Shown here: positions 53,251 to 64,000 of the stretch, piece after piece | How positions within the stretch are numbered: the stretch's first letter is position 1 | Layout: the number at the start of each line of letters is the position of its first letter | NCBI GenBank assembly: GCA_029224185.1 | Contig: CM055205.1 | Location: 9,891,636 to 9,955,635 of the forward strand | DNA length: 64,000 nucleotides | Source: Karalla daura | Lineage: Eukaryota > Chordata > Actinopteri > Chaetodontiformes > Leiognathidae | Direction: 5' to 3' | Translations under genes and position numbers: made by a program | The notes under the pieces: generated by a model | Database searches by the model: none | What the model was told of the DNA's origin: nothing | Seen by the model: only the letters and a program-made list of their open reading frames with translations

Positions 53251-54656
53251 CGACAAAACAAGATGTTTACCCTTCGTAATATGCAAATGGAGAAGTCACG
53301 CAGGTGCATTCGTAATTTAGATTTATGTTTAGAATCAGATTTAACAATTAGAATTGACAATTAGAATAGATCTAGATATAACTTACAGTTTTAAGTATAA
53401 CATTTAAGTTCAATATTTAACGTTTATATTGAACATTTTTATATGGGCACACAATTTTAACAATTGGATTATATAGTTATACAGTTGGATTATATAATCA
53501 ACATGCAGTACACATGAATTGTTTCACATGTACCTCTGTCTCTAAATGTGAGAAAAGTTCTCTTAAAACTAAAAGGCTGCGCTGCATCTTTGCCCTTGAT
53601 TTGCAGTGATTCAACTTGCAATAAAAACACAGACTCAAGTCAAAGAACAGTCTGTTGGGTAGTGTAAAGGTCGTCATTTAATCGAATGAAACTTTATGCT
53701 GACATTGTCATCAACAAGCCTCAGTACTCTCCTGAATGAAAAAGTATAACAACAACATTCTCACGCTCTTCTCTCTGTCGCTCTCTCTCTCACTCACACA
53801 CATAAACACACACACACACTGAAACGCACAGACACATGCACACAATCAGGTGTTGACATTTGAATGGAGACACAAGAACAAGCGATGGGACAGCTGAGTG
53901 ATCGAAAGAGTCGCTTTTGGACGATTTGAACAGCAGAAAATACAGAAGGCATCCTGGTATTTAAATAGCAGACAGTGCAGGGCGCCGGCTGTAAACTACG
54001 CGAAACACCTCATCGTGACCACGTCTCTCCGTCGGCACGACGACCCGCTTTCATCGGTAAATGGAGTGGTAACTGTCAGAAAAGAGCATGGCTTCCCTCT
54101 GTCACAGTTTATTGCAGCGAGCGAGGCCCCCCCGCTCGTCGGTCAGCTGCTTCGAGGACGAGCTGACGCCCAGTGACGAGAAAACAAAAACGCTAACTAA
54201 AGGATGGAGCGCCGAGCGGAGAGGTCGTGGAGCGAGGCCGTGGCTTGTTCTCTCACACAGGAGTGCTTTAGTACCCTTCAAAATAAAACATAAAACAGTC
54301 ACATCGTACAAGACAAGACCTTGAGAGGGGGTAGAGGAGGTAAAGGCAAACCATTCACTGTCCGCAGAGTCCTTAAAATATGTGTTTCCTTTCCAATATT
54401 TGTCTCTCTATATAATCTTCCTAGTCTTTCTTCTTAGGCTCATTTGGCTCTGTAAGGACATAAACCAACATATAAGTCTTGAAAATAAAAAAATGTAAAA
54501 ATCTGTCGACGCAATTCTCCCTCCATCCCTCCCACAGACAACTCACCCTACTCTACCACCCATGTATGTATAACGACCCCTCCCCCCACCCCCCCACCCC
54601 CCCAGCTGTCTGACCCTTCAGCCTGGACCCTGATCTGAGGTTCACGCTCCGTCCCG
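53251..54656 (-). other. fkbp9: AT-rich intergenic sequence and fkbp9 3' UTR
   Basis: The part at about 53677-54656 is the likely fkbp9 3' UTR, ending at a minus-strand ATTAAA near 53677-53682. A C-rich run (cccctccccccaccccccca region, 54580-54604) lies about 55 nt after the stop. 53251-53670 is AT-rich spacer toward rprd1a. Confidence 0.5.
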
Positions 54657-57600
54657 TCATAGCTCGTCGTGGGCCGCGGACTCGTCCGCCTTCAGTTTGA
54701 ACTCCGCCTCCGTGATCTTCCCATCTCCGTTGCGGTCCTGGTTGGAGAACATGTTGTCGATGATGCGGTACGGGTCGAAGCCGGGAGCCAGGCGGCCTTT
54801 GCCTTCAGTCACCTGCCGCATGATGTAGTCTGTGAACTGCGGAGACAGAGAGGGGATGGAGGAGGGGTTGAGGAAGGTTTCAGATGTGGGTTTGACACGT
54901 GGAAGCTGTAGCTGTCGGCGATGTCACCCACCTCGGAGGGCTCCACCTGCTTGTTTTGGTCATTGTCCATCTCAGAGAAGAGGTCTGGAGACACGTTGTC
55001 GTTCCAGATGAACATGTAGCCCTCAGGAAGTCCTTCCTCCATCTCCACCAGCTCGATGTCAAACACCAGCACCGCACTGCCTGGAACTTCATCAGCTATA
55101 CACGCACACACAGAAACAGCATTAACAAGGCAGTTATCTCTACTTAATTTCTATACTTATTGTGATACCTCAAAGTGAAACATCAGACATGATCATCCAG
55201 TGTGTGTGAGACTTACTGACTCCCCTCTCCCCATAGCCCAGGTGAGGAGGGATCACAAGGTGGCGTTTCTCTCCCACACACATTTCCATCAGTCCGTCCT
55301 CCATCCCCGGGACCACCTGGTTCGCTCCCAGGACAATGTTGTACGTCTTTCCATAATTATACCTGGAACAAATGGATTTGCGTTCTGATTACTATGTTGG
55401 AATGAAACAGATAAATGCACAGCTGAAGTTCCCATGCTGGTCTGCTTCCCCCGGAGGCCTTGTCACAGGTTTACTCACGTGGAGTCGATGGCTGATCCGT
55501 CCATCAGAGAGGCATTGTAGTGGTACTTGACGAAGTCTCCCTTCTTGGTTTGCCTCTCACACTCGTCCGGCTTGTAGGTGACAGTGACCTCTGTGCTGTC
55601 TGATGGGTTGTGGAAGTCGATGATGTGAACGTCGAAAACAAGCACCGCCGAGCCGGGGATCTTAGAGCCTGACAGACAGAGGTGAGGGAGGTTAATAAAA
55701 GGAATAGAGTGAAAGCTGTAAATCGAGCAGTATGAATGGTACTGTTGATCCAGGTCAGGGTTTCTAAGAATTACACACACATACCTGTTCCCTCTTCTCC
55801 ATAGGCGAGGTGTGGGGGGATGGTGATGGTGCGTTTCTCTCCCACACACACTCCAATCAGACCCTGATCCATGCCAGCAATCACGTAGCCCATACCCACA
55901 TAGGTGTCATAGGTACGATTGCGAGAGTAACTATGAGACAGAAAATACGATCAAAGGTATTAACACACTGCCATAGAGAGGAACTGGGGCCTGTCACCGC
56001 CCTCTGATGTGTAGTTTACTGTGACTGTGTGAAACACTGACACTTACCTGGAGTCAAAGAAGGTTCCATCGAGGAGGCTGCCATTGTAGTGGTAGCGGAC
56101 AAAGTCACCAGAGACCGACTTCCTGGTGCAGGTCTCAGGCACCTGCTGATTGGTTACAGCGATTCCATCCCTGGGGTTGTGCAGGTCCAGAAGCACGACA
56201 TCGAAAACCAGGGAGGCCTGTCCCGGGATGTCGCTACCTGCAGGGGACAGGGACAGGGAGATGCTGAAGATCCATGTGTGTGGGGTCCAAGATCTATGGA
56301 GACTTATTCTCCTTTAACCCATGACTGCAATCATTTCCTAGCATAAAATCAGAGTGAAATCCTCCCAAACTGCTCCAGTAAAGAGAACAGATGCCCACAT
56401 CTGAAGCTTCAGATGAAAACCTCTATCTGATTTCACTTTTGGCATCCATCAGTGTCTAGTGACTGTACCTAACTTACAGTTCAAGAGTGTATTACAGTGT
56501 ATTTGACTGTAAATCTGTATTAGAAAATATATCTATCGGGAAAAGGTTTAGTTAATAGAGCCATATTGTATTTTACATAATAGATGTAATGTACTGCCAC
56601 CCTATGCTTCATATGTTTAACTGCAGGACCTGTTGCTTATTAGGTGAATGAATGAATGGAGTCATACATACCGTCTCCGTTCTCGCCATATCCGAGTGAG
56701 GGTGGCATGGTGATGATGCGTCTCTCTCCAACACACATTCCCAAGAGGCCCTGATCCATACCGGCGATCAGCCACCCGATCCCCACGTAGGTGTCATAGG
56801 TGCGCATGCGGGTGTGGCTGAGGTGACGGATGGAGGAGAGCAGAGTTATGCATCTGCAGGTGGGGGCGCCTTGTGTGAACTGTTGTTTGTGTGAATCGGG
56901 GGCTGATGAGAACAGACCTGGAATCGAACAGTGTCCCGTCCAGCAGGGTGCCGTTGTAGTGGTAGCGGACGTAGTCTGACACCTCCACCTTCCTGGAGCA
57001 GACTGAGGGGGTGTGGTAGGTGTTGATCTGAACCCCATCTTCTGGGTTCCACACGTCCAGCAGCAGGACGTCGAAGTGGAGGATGGAGTCAGGAGGGATG
57101 ATGTCGCCTACAAAGGAGGAGGAAAAAGAGCAAGTCTTGATCCATCCTCTCATTTACACCCAGTATCTCCTCAGCTTTGTATCTTAACAGTGTCACATGG
57201 GGTATCCAGCAAACACAGGGCAAAGGCAGGCATTCTCACACATGCCTTGGGACAATTAAGAGTTGATTTTGTTTTTGCTCTCTGGAGAAAACCTAAACAC
57301 ATATGGGGAGAACACGCAAACTCCGCATAGAAAGGCTTAGTCCAACCCAGGAGTCGAACCCAGGTCCTTCTTGGGATAACGGTGCTAACCATTCAGGTGT
57401 TGTGTCACCTAAGAGCTTATCACTACGATTCACTACGGTTCAGTACGAAGCTCACTCTTCTGATGTTCACTAATCAGATATCTTATCAAATTAAAATCAA
57501 CCTGTACCTACAAAACAAGTTCAGACAGGGAGAGAAATATTCTTTGATTCCTGCTTCTTTAAACTCATGACTGAGTTATGCCGAAATGCGAATCTTGTTT

Positions 57601-59541
57601 ATGAATCAAGGGTGGATGTGGAGGAGGCGGTGGAGGGTGGTTGTTCCGGATTAAATCTCTGGCGACCTCCTCCTCCATAATCTCGTCTCTGTTTTCTCTT
57701 TTGTCTCTCTGATGTGCCGTGAATAACTGCAGCCTGGTGGTGGAGGACGAGAGCTTTTACCTGTCCACACACGCCTCCTCTCCCCCATTATCAAACTATT
57801 TCAAGCAAGCGCGCGCCGTTCCACTGCAAACAGAGCCGTAACATTCAGGTCACTTCACCGTTACCAAACCGTCTGCAAATACATTCACATGCTCAATCAC
57901 AGAGTCTGCCTGTGGCAGACAGAGGTCCAGATTAAGATCTATAAAGTTTATCTTCCTGTTGCTGATGCTACACAGTTTTCAGCTCCTCTATTGGCAGCTC
58001 AGAGTCTCGATTCAGCTTCCTCCAGGCTGCTTCCTGGTCTGTCCCTCTGATGTCATGCAACATGGACGCTTGGCTGCAGCCCACTTCCTCTCCGCTCCGC
58101 TGGCCTCCAGCACAACACAATGCAGGACTCCTGCAGAACCACTGTTCCTGTCCCTTCTCTCTCTGTGCCAGTGACCGACCACATTCTCTCACTGTGCCGG
58201 CCATTCAGTGCCAACTCTCTGCTCACTCGTTTGGACATCTATGACTCCCCAGAGGAGGGAACACTGGCCTGAAATCTTATGAGAACCATTTCAGTCGGTC
58301 CTGGATAATCCCCACCTCTCCGCCCTGATGCGAAACAAAGGCTCACTAATGTGAGCGGAAGTTTAGATGTAAAATACCGTAGCCACGTTTCCCGTAGGCG
58401 AGGTGAGGAGGGATCTTCACCAGGCTCCTCTCGTTGACACACATTCCCACCAGAGCTTTGTCCATCCCCTCGATCAGCTGCTTCTTGCCCACAAACACGT
58501 TGTACGTGCTGCCGCGGTCATAGCTGAAACACATGGAGCGCAATTAATGACAGGAGGAACATCATTTTCATCAGAGGAGAGTGAGAGATCATGTTAATAT
58601 TTACATTCCTTTGAAGCTCAAATGTTTTGTCCCTATGTAGGTCACTTTGGACAAATGCACTGCCTAATTGTTTGTGTGCAAAGACGCTTCTCACTTTTAA
58701 AGCTGTCCAGGATGACAGGATGCTTACATCATCACAGCCTGTGTGCATGTGTGTATCACATCTTGCAACTGGGCACACAGTGGATGAGGGTTTGGCACTG
58801 TCACCTAATAGCAACAAGTTTGCATGTTCTCCACTTGCCTGTCCCACGGTCCAAAACCATGCATATTTAGGCCACTTGGACACTGAATTGGCCCTAGGTG
58901 TGTGTGTGTGTGCGCGTGTGTGCGTGCGTGTGTGTGTGTGTCACTGTGCCTCCAAATATAACAGCAAAAGGGCCACTCTAACCACAAATTATCTAATACT
59001 TCCAGGCAAAGTGTCAAAGTTTGTGTGATTATTGAGGACCCACTGTTTTGATAGCTGATTGCGCCAAATGACTCCAGTGTCATAAATCAAACTCATCGTC
59101 ATTACTCTGTGATAAACCAGATCTCAAACTCCCCCCGGGTGTGATCCCTGCTCGACCTGTGAGGTCGGGGCTCAGTCAGATTGAGGGGATGCAGCCTGTG
59201 TGCACCCTCAGCTCAGGCTGCCTGCGTGGCTCCCAGGGACCAGCCTCTCCACTGCACGCGCACTGTTACGCGTCGCGCGCGCTGTTCGCCCGTCCCGTCC
59301 ACAAACCCATTCATCAACTCTTCGTTCTAGAAGCTCACCTGGAGTCGAACTTCTTGCCGTCCGGGAACATGCCGATGTAGTGGTACCTGACGTAGTCCCC
59401 TACTTTGACTGCGCGGACGCACTGCTCCGGTACCGAGGTCTTCTCGATGAGGATGTCGTCTAACGGCACCGGAGGAGCGTCAGAGGCGGCGAACGCCACC
59501 AGGACCGAGAGGCCCAGCAGAGCCTGCACGCACTGGATCAT
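54657..59541 (-). CDS. fkbp9: fkbp9: four-domain ER peptidyl-prolyl isomerase (FKBP63 type)
   Basis: An ER-lumen prolyl cis-trans isomerase/chaperone. Exons: 59339-59541, 58378-58523, 56918-57107, 56672-56817, 56048-56237, 55785-55930, 55479-55668, 55217-55362, 54932-55095, 54657-54836. They total 1701 nt and 566 residues; human FKBP9 is about 570. It has a signal peptide (MIQCVQALLGLSVLVAFAAS). Four FKBP domains follow, each built from a DYVRYHY-type half and a GM(D/E)xxLxxMCVxE..PPxLxYG half. The FD pocket pair is kept in domains 1-3 (KKFDS, TLFDS, TFFDS) but domain 4 has AIDS, losing the Phe. Several N-glycosylation sequons (NGT, NGS, NAS) are present. After the last domain come GYMFIWNDNVSP and two EF-hands (DNDQNKQVEPSE, DRNGDGKITEAE), then the retrieval signal HDEL. 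GYMFIW and HDEL favour FKBP9 over FKBP10. It is head to head with crtap. Confidence 0.95.
57185..57400 (-). repeat. Teleost interspersed repeat (SINE-like), in fkbp9 intron 2
   Basis: Minus-oriented copy: ggagaaaacctaaacacata, ggggagaacacgcaaactcc, then caggagtcgaacccaggtcc with the B-box-like tcgaaccc. Same family as at 63460-63775. Confidence 0.65.
57401..58377 (-). other. fkbp9: Remainder of fkbp9 intron 2
   Basis: No exon or recognised repeat seen. A stretch at 57960-58240 is C/T-rich with several small open frames of no recognisable type. Confidence 0.6.
58790..58945 (+). repeat. Teleost interspersed repeat (SINE-like), partial, in fkbp9 intron 1
   Basis: Contains gtttgcatgttctccacttg, tcccacggtccaaaaccatg, and ggccctaggtgtgtgtgtg. 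Plus-oriented and truncated. Confidence 0.6.
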
Positions 59542-60604
59542 TTTACCTTCACGCAAAGTCTCGGGAGATGCAGATAAAGCGGGGATCCGCGTGTGACTGT
59601 GCAAGAGAGCTGCTCCCTGGCACTTTCCTTCACTTTGACTTGGGTTGAAAAAAAAAGTCCTGCCCCCCGAAGTCCCGGCTCGGGAACGATCAAGGGTCAA
59701 GACGGAGGCAACATGCATCACATCCGGTTGATGTTAGAAGATAAAACCCCAAACGATCAGCCATAGCTAATGTCTAATACACCCAGACTCCATAATCAAG
59801 TATAAAGACTGGTGGATTCATTTTACTTTATGGTTTGATTTAATTCAGAGAACATCAAAGTTTAATTTGCATGCCTTTATTTTGAAATTCCAATAGCAAT
59901 GTCGTGTGTCATCCTGCTCCTTTCCTGCAGACTTGACGCACTTCGGGATTGAATGGGATAGTTTGGGGCACCACGTATTGCTCTTGCGCAGTGGAGCCCT
60001 CCGAGATGTGTCAACGTGGTAACGCAAGGATCTACACACATCTCCACACACATACACACGCACACACACACAGCTGGACAACCCTCCACCCCCCACCCCA
60101 CACCCTGCACATCTGCATGAGTGTAAATCAGATCTAAGTCCACATCTGGACAGCCGTCCAACCCACAGAAAGTTTGCATTTCTGTGATGATCGGAAGTTC
60201 ATGTAGTAGTTGAGTTGTTTGGTGTTTGGAGGAGGAAGGTGGGGGCAGACGAGGCAGGAATGTCTCTACGTGGCAGTGGGAGGGGGAGGGACACTCTCAC
60301 CAGGGGTTTAATTGGGAGGGGGGGGGGATTGGCTTGAGAAGTGAGACGAAATAACCACTAAATCACTATTAGAGCAATAGTGGTGATAAATAAGAAGAAA
60401 CGACTAGGTTGCCCTCTGGGTAGAGAAGTTTTCCTATGTACAGTTCTTGGACAGGGGGGCAGCAGTGAATCACTGTGATTCAGCAGGAGGAGGAGGAGCA
60501 GGAGACGTGTCGGAACTCGAGGCGGTCCTAAAGCCAGACCCAGTCCTCACTCACACCAACTTTTTTGGAGCAAACTACCAAAAAGAAAAAGGGAGAAAAA
60601 AAAC
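59542..60604. promoter_or_regulatory. Shared fkbp9/crtap intergenic (candidate bidirectional promoter)
   Basis: 1,063 bp separate the two start codons, which point away from each other. It holds the 5' UTRs of both genes, a (CA)n at 60050-60072 and a G-run at 60318-60328. I looked for a perfect ER-stress element (CCAAT-N9-CCACG) and found none. Shared control is inferred from arrangement. Confidence 0.5.
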
Positions 60605-63600
60605 ATGTCCTCCTGCAGTTGTCCTCCTTCCCTCTCCCCCTCGCGGCTGCTGTGCTGGCTGCTGGTCGCGCTGTGCAGCTCCGTGGTGGACTCCCAGTAC
60701 GAGAAGTACAGCTTCAGGAGCTTCCCCCGCAGCGAGCTGATGCCGCTGGAGTCCGCCTACAAGTACGCGCTGGACCAGTACACGGGGGAGAAGTGGAAGG
60801 AGTCCGTGGAGTACATAGAGGTGTCCCTGAGGCTCTACAGGCTGCTGCGGGACAGCGAGGCCTTCTGCAACCTCAACTGCAGCTCGGTGCGGCTGGACGA
60901 CGAGCACAGGTTCGAGGAGTTCCCGGAGCTGCGGGCCTTCGGCAACGTGATGAAGAGGGCGCAGTGTCTGAAGCGCTGCAAGCAGGGGCTGCCCGCCTTC
61001 AGGCAGACGCTGCCCAGCAGGGACACCATAGACGACTTCGACCGCAGGGAGCCCTACAGATACCTGCAGTACGCGTACTTCAAGGTCAGCATGTGTGTTT
61101 GTTTGAAGGCATGGGTGCTTGTCTACACGTCTGACACCCGTTGTGACGTCACCTACGTGCCACGGATGCACTGTGGGGGTGCTGTGTTCAGGAGGAGAGG
61201 TCCCGATGTGACTTTCATTCATGCCATTGGTCATACAGGAAGGAGATGAATAGTGAAGAGTTTTGTGGTGAATCCAAAGTTATCTCAGTTCATCAAAGTT
61301 GTGTTTTCATGATGGATGGATGGATGGTGTTGGTTGGTGGTAGACACATACATAAGTAAGTTATCTACATAGACAAACAGGTCATTAAGTGAGTGGGTAG
61401 GTAACTGGATGGATGGATGCATTGATAGATATGTTTCCCCACTGTGGGGCAAATAAACGGTTATCTGGTCTTACCTAAGTTAAATGCAGTACATTATGTG
61501 TGCACAGTACACATGGGTACAAAGTAGTGACAGGTGACTTGACTCAGATGTAAATGCATCTGCTATAACAGTATTATGGCTCATTTTGACATATCTCTGG
61601 TATGGTTTGAGTCAATTCAAGTAGAGGCCAGAAAAGTTAGGACAGGTCAGTTCAATTACAGAGTGTTTCCACCTCTGTAAAAAAGCATTTCTAACGGAAA
61701 TCCACAGGGCTTGGGGAGGAACCACATGGTGTTGATTGCACATCAGTCACAATCTTCACAGTCAATAGGATAACACAGTCTAACTGTTACTGTACGCACA
61801 TGTGTATATTTTGGACTGACACTGTCTTACTACCACCAAAGGTAGAAAGTGTGTTATGTATTAAATTAAGCAGTTTGTCCAGCTGTTGTAACAGTTAAGA
61901 GCTGTGTTTAGCTATGTGGCCACTTCCTGCTGGGACTCTTCACCTATCTGCATGTAAATCTGGTGGATTACATGACTGTCATTTGCAGATATTCACAATG
62001 GCACAAATCATCAGATCGCTTACTTTTACAAAACAGTAGCAATTAATACAATGGTTCTCTGCAAGAAACATCTTCCTCTTCACTTTCACAGCCACTCACT
62101 AAGATTTTATCTGAATGTAAACTAAATACATTCCTAAGTAATTGCATGTTGCAAAATCACTAATAATTGGTTGTTTGATAGTTATGAATCAGAGCCAACA
62201 AGGACTGTATAATTACCTACCACACAGTTATGAATTGTGAGTGAAACAGGTAATTTTTTACTGGATCTTTACCAGCTATCACCTCTCTCCAAATGCTGCT
62301 GTAGCGCTTTGTGTGATTTCCTCTATTGATAAGCACAAAATATGTCTGCTTTATTATCAACAGTCCAACAACCTGGCCAAGGCAGTGTCTGCTGCCCACA
62401 CCTTCCTGCTGAAACACCCGGATGACGACATGATGCAGAAGAACATGGCTTACTACAAGAGTCTGCCTGGAGCAGAGGAACACCTCAAAGACCTGGAGAC
62501 CAAGTCTTATGAGGTACACACACACGAGCATATGCACACGCAAACACTGTCATACACAGGTATACTGTAGGAGTCCCACATCAAAGTCATACTATCTTTA
62601 GTTTGCATCCCAGAGGCAACCGGTTAGAAAGGCACACCCATATCCTCATAAGAAGACACACAAACCGTCCTATTATTGGCTCTGTGGGTGTGTGGTGTGG
62701 TCGCAGCCTGTGGTGGACCAACAGAGCCGCCACATCATGTAAGGATTCATTCACAGACACAGACACCAGGGGAAGTTGATAATGCTGCAGAGGCTGCAGC
62801 CACATAAGGAGCTGGAGGTTTTCATTTCCTCTATTTTTAAGCAACAAACTATAAAATGTCTGCTTCTACACTTGATGTTCTCTTTTTTTCAGACCTTTTG
62901 CTGTGAAATGAAGGATATCGTATTCAGCTGATTTGTTGTGTGGCTTGAATAACAGAAGATACATTCATCATGCCAGTCTTACTATAAATGTGATTTTGTG
63001 TGTGTCATTGCAGACTTTATTTGTGCGCTCAGTGCGCGCATATAACGGAGAAAACTTCCGGACCTCCGTGTCAGACATGGAGCTGGCTCTGAGAGACTTC
63101 TACAAAGTCTACGACGAGTGTCTGGCTGCGTCCGAGGGCCCCAGGGACGTCAAAGACTTTAAAGACTTCTACCCCTCCATAGCCGGTCAGTCCTGCTGCA
63201 AGCGCCTCTGAAAACCCTGTGACAACTCGTGGAACGATACCGCAGCATCACAGCTCTGTTGTTGTCCCCTCTGCAGATCACTACACTGAGGTCCTGGAGA
63301 GGAAGGTGAAGTGTGAAAGCGACCTGACGCCTGTTGTGGGCGGCTTCGTCGTGGAGAAGTTTGTGGCCACCATGTACCACTACCTGCAGTTCGCCTACTA
63401 CAAATGTGAGTACGATAAGGCATGTACACATGTACTGAGACAGTAGTCAAGAGGTATTAGCACCCATCGATTCATTATCTACTCTCTTCATGCCTAACTG
63501 TTGCAGGGCTCTGCTGGAGCCTATCTCCAGTGCTCATAGGCTGAAGGCAGGGAATACACCCCGGACAGGTCACTAGTCAGAACACAATCACTCACACTGA

Positions 63601-64000
63601 GTAATTTATAGCCTCCAATCAACCTAAATTTGCAGGTTTGGAAGCTGTGAGAGGGAGCCTGAGTAGCTGGAGAAAACCAGCACAAACACAGGGGAGAACA
63701 CGCAAACCCCATTCTCAGTCTGACCAGGATATAGACTGAGGGGAGACAATGCTATCCACCAAACCACTATGTCATCGTTGTTAACAAAATCATGTTGTTC
63801 TTAGCTCTGCTTACCCTTGTCATGTAGATTTTCACCTGTTTTTGGACTCATAAGCACAGATGTTTCTCATGTTTCTACTGCGTCGTCACTGAGAGCTAAT
63901 TGCCGAGCTAATTGCTGTCCTTGTGTTTCCAGTGAATGACTTGAAGAACGCGGTGCCGTGCGCGGCCAGCTACATGTTGTTTGACCCCAAAGACGAGGTC
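60605..64000 (+). CDS. crtap: crtap: cartilage-associated protein (3' part outside window)
   Basis: CRTAP is the non-catalytic partner of prolyl 3-hydroxylase 1 and cyclophilin B in the ER complex that modifies and folds fibrillar procollagen. Exons: 60605-61084 (160 codons), 62364-62513, 63014-63185, 63277-63405 and 63933-64000 (cut by the window edge). Phases agree at each junction. A signal peptide (LLCWLLVALCSSVVDS) precedes QYEKYSFRSFPRSELMPLES. Family motifs follow in order: CLKRCKQGLPAFRQ, AAHTFLLKHPDD, MAYYKSLPGAEEHLKDLETK, VRAYNGENFRTSV, KDFKDFYPSIAD, GGFVVEKFVATMYHYLQFAY and LNDLKNAVPCAASY. These form the cysteine-bearing TPR-like repeats of the leprecan family. There is no dioxygenase domain, as expected of CRTAP. 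Similarity is clearly closer to CRTAP than to P3H4. Confidence 0.96.
61085..62363 (+). other. crtap: crtap intron 1
   Basis: Mostly unique AT-rich sequence. Short GGAT repeats at 61312-61326 and 61409-61420, and ccccactgtggggcaaataa at about 61438-61457, resemble the 3' end of a common teleost repeat. No exon seen. Confidence 0.65.
63460..63775 (-). repeat. Teleost interspersed repeat (SINE-like), near full-length, in crtap intron 4
   Basis: The fullest copy in the window, minus-oriented. It has gagcctatctccagtgctca, acaccccggacaggtcacta, ctccaatcaacctaaatttg, ggagaaaaccagcacaaaca and ggggagaacacgcaaacccc. This order is the reverse of the fish element ending in the dwelling 'gatggatgg' type tail. 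No open frame of note, so probably a non-autonomous element. Confidence 0.7.

Noticed and set aside
59890..59912. ER-stress element (CCAAT-N9-CCACG) in the fkbp9/crtap promoter
   Set aside because: A CCAAT is present, but nine bases on is GTGTG rather than CCACG, so the element is not complete.

Overview
This 64 kb window is vertebrate nuclear DNA, almost certainly from a teleost (ray-finned) fish. The evidence is GT-AG split genes with short introns, very dense microsatellites and homopolymers, several copies of an interspersed repeat I recognise from teleost genomes, and proteins that are close to but distinct from mammalian orthologues. It contains no bacterial, phage or viral gene system, CRISPR array or operon.

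Layout, left to right. (1) 1-3114: 5' end of kcnq4 on the minus strand; only coding exon 1 is inside the window. (2) 3.1-9.5 kb: intergenic DNA with repeats. (3) 9.5-36 kb: nfyc (NF-Y subunit gamma) on the minus strand, with ten coding exons, the conserved intronic mir-30e/mir-30c pair, and two CCAAT-box clusters that are candidate promoters. In the middle of nfyc about 5 kb is present twice (17288-22305 and 22406-27245) on either side of a 100-N gap, with the dovetail geometry of two overlapping contig ends that were not merged. The first three nfyc coding exons therefore appear twice, most likely as an assembly artefact. (4) 37.3-45.3 kb: a minus-strand 783-residue protein with two matrin/U1-type zinc fingers and a Q-Y-P heptad repeat; I do not recognise a name. 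(5) 47.0-52.9 kb: rprd1a, minus strand. (6) 54.7-59.5 kb: fkbp9, minus strand, complete, with four FKBP domains, two EF-hands and a C-terminal HDEL. (7) 60.6-64.0 kb: crtap, plus strand, cut by the right edge.

fkbp9 and crtap are arranged head to head and both encode ER proteins of the procollagen-folding/prolyl-3-hydroxylation type. This mirrors the FKBP10/P3H4 neighbourhood of mammals as I recall it. nfyc and kcnq4 are neighbours in mammals too. nfyc (CCAAT binding) and rprd1a (RNA polymerase II CTD binding) are general transcription factors. Exon boundaries were derived by hand from reading frame, splice sites and family similarity; every internal junction in the five main genes keeps frame. 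UTR, promoter and repeat limits are approximate. I saw no convincing new biological system. The most useful points are the false duplication, the conserved miRNA host arrangement, the CCAAT cluster upstream of an NF-Y gene, the fkbp9/crtap pair, and a Trp-to-Cys change in a KCNQ motif.
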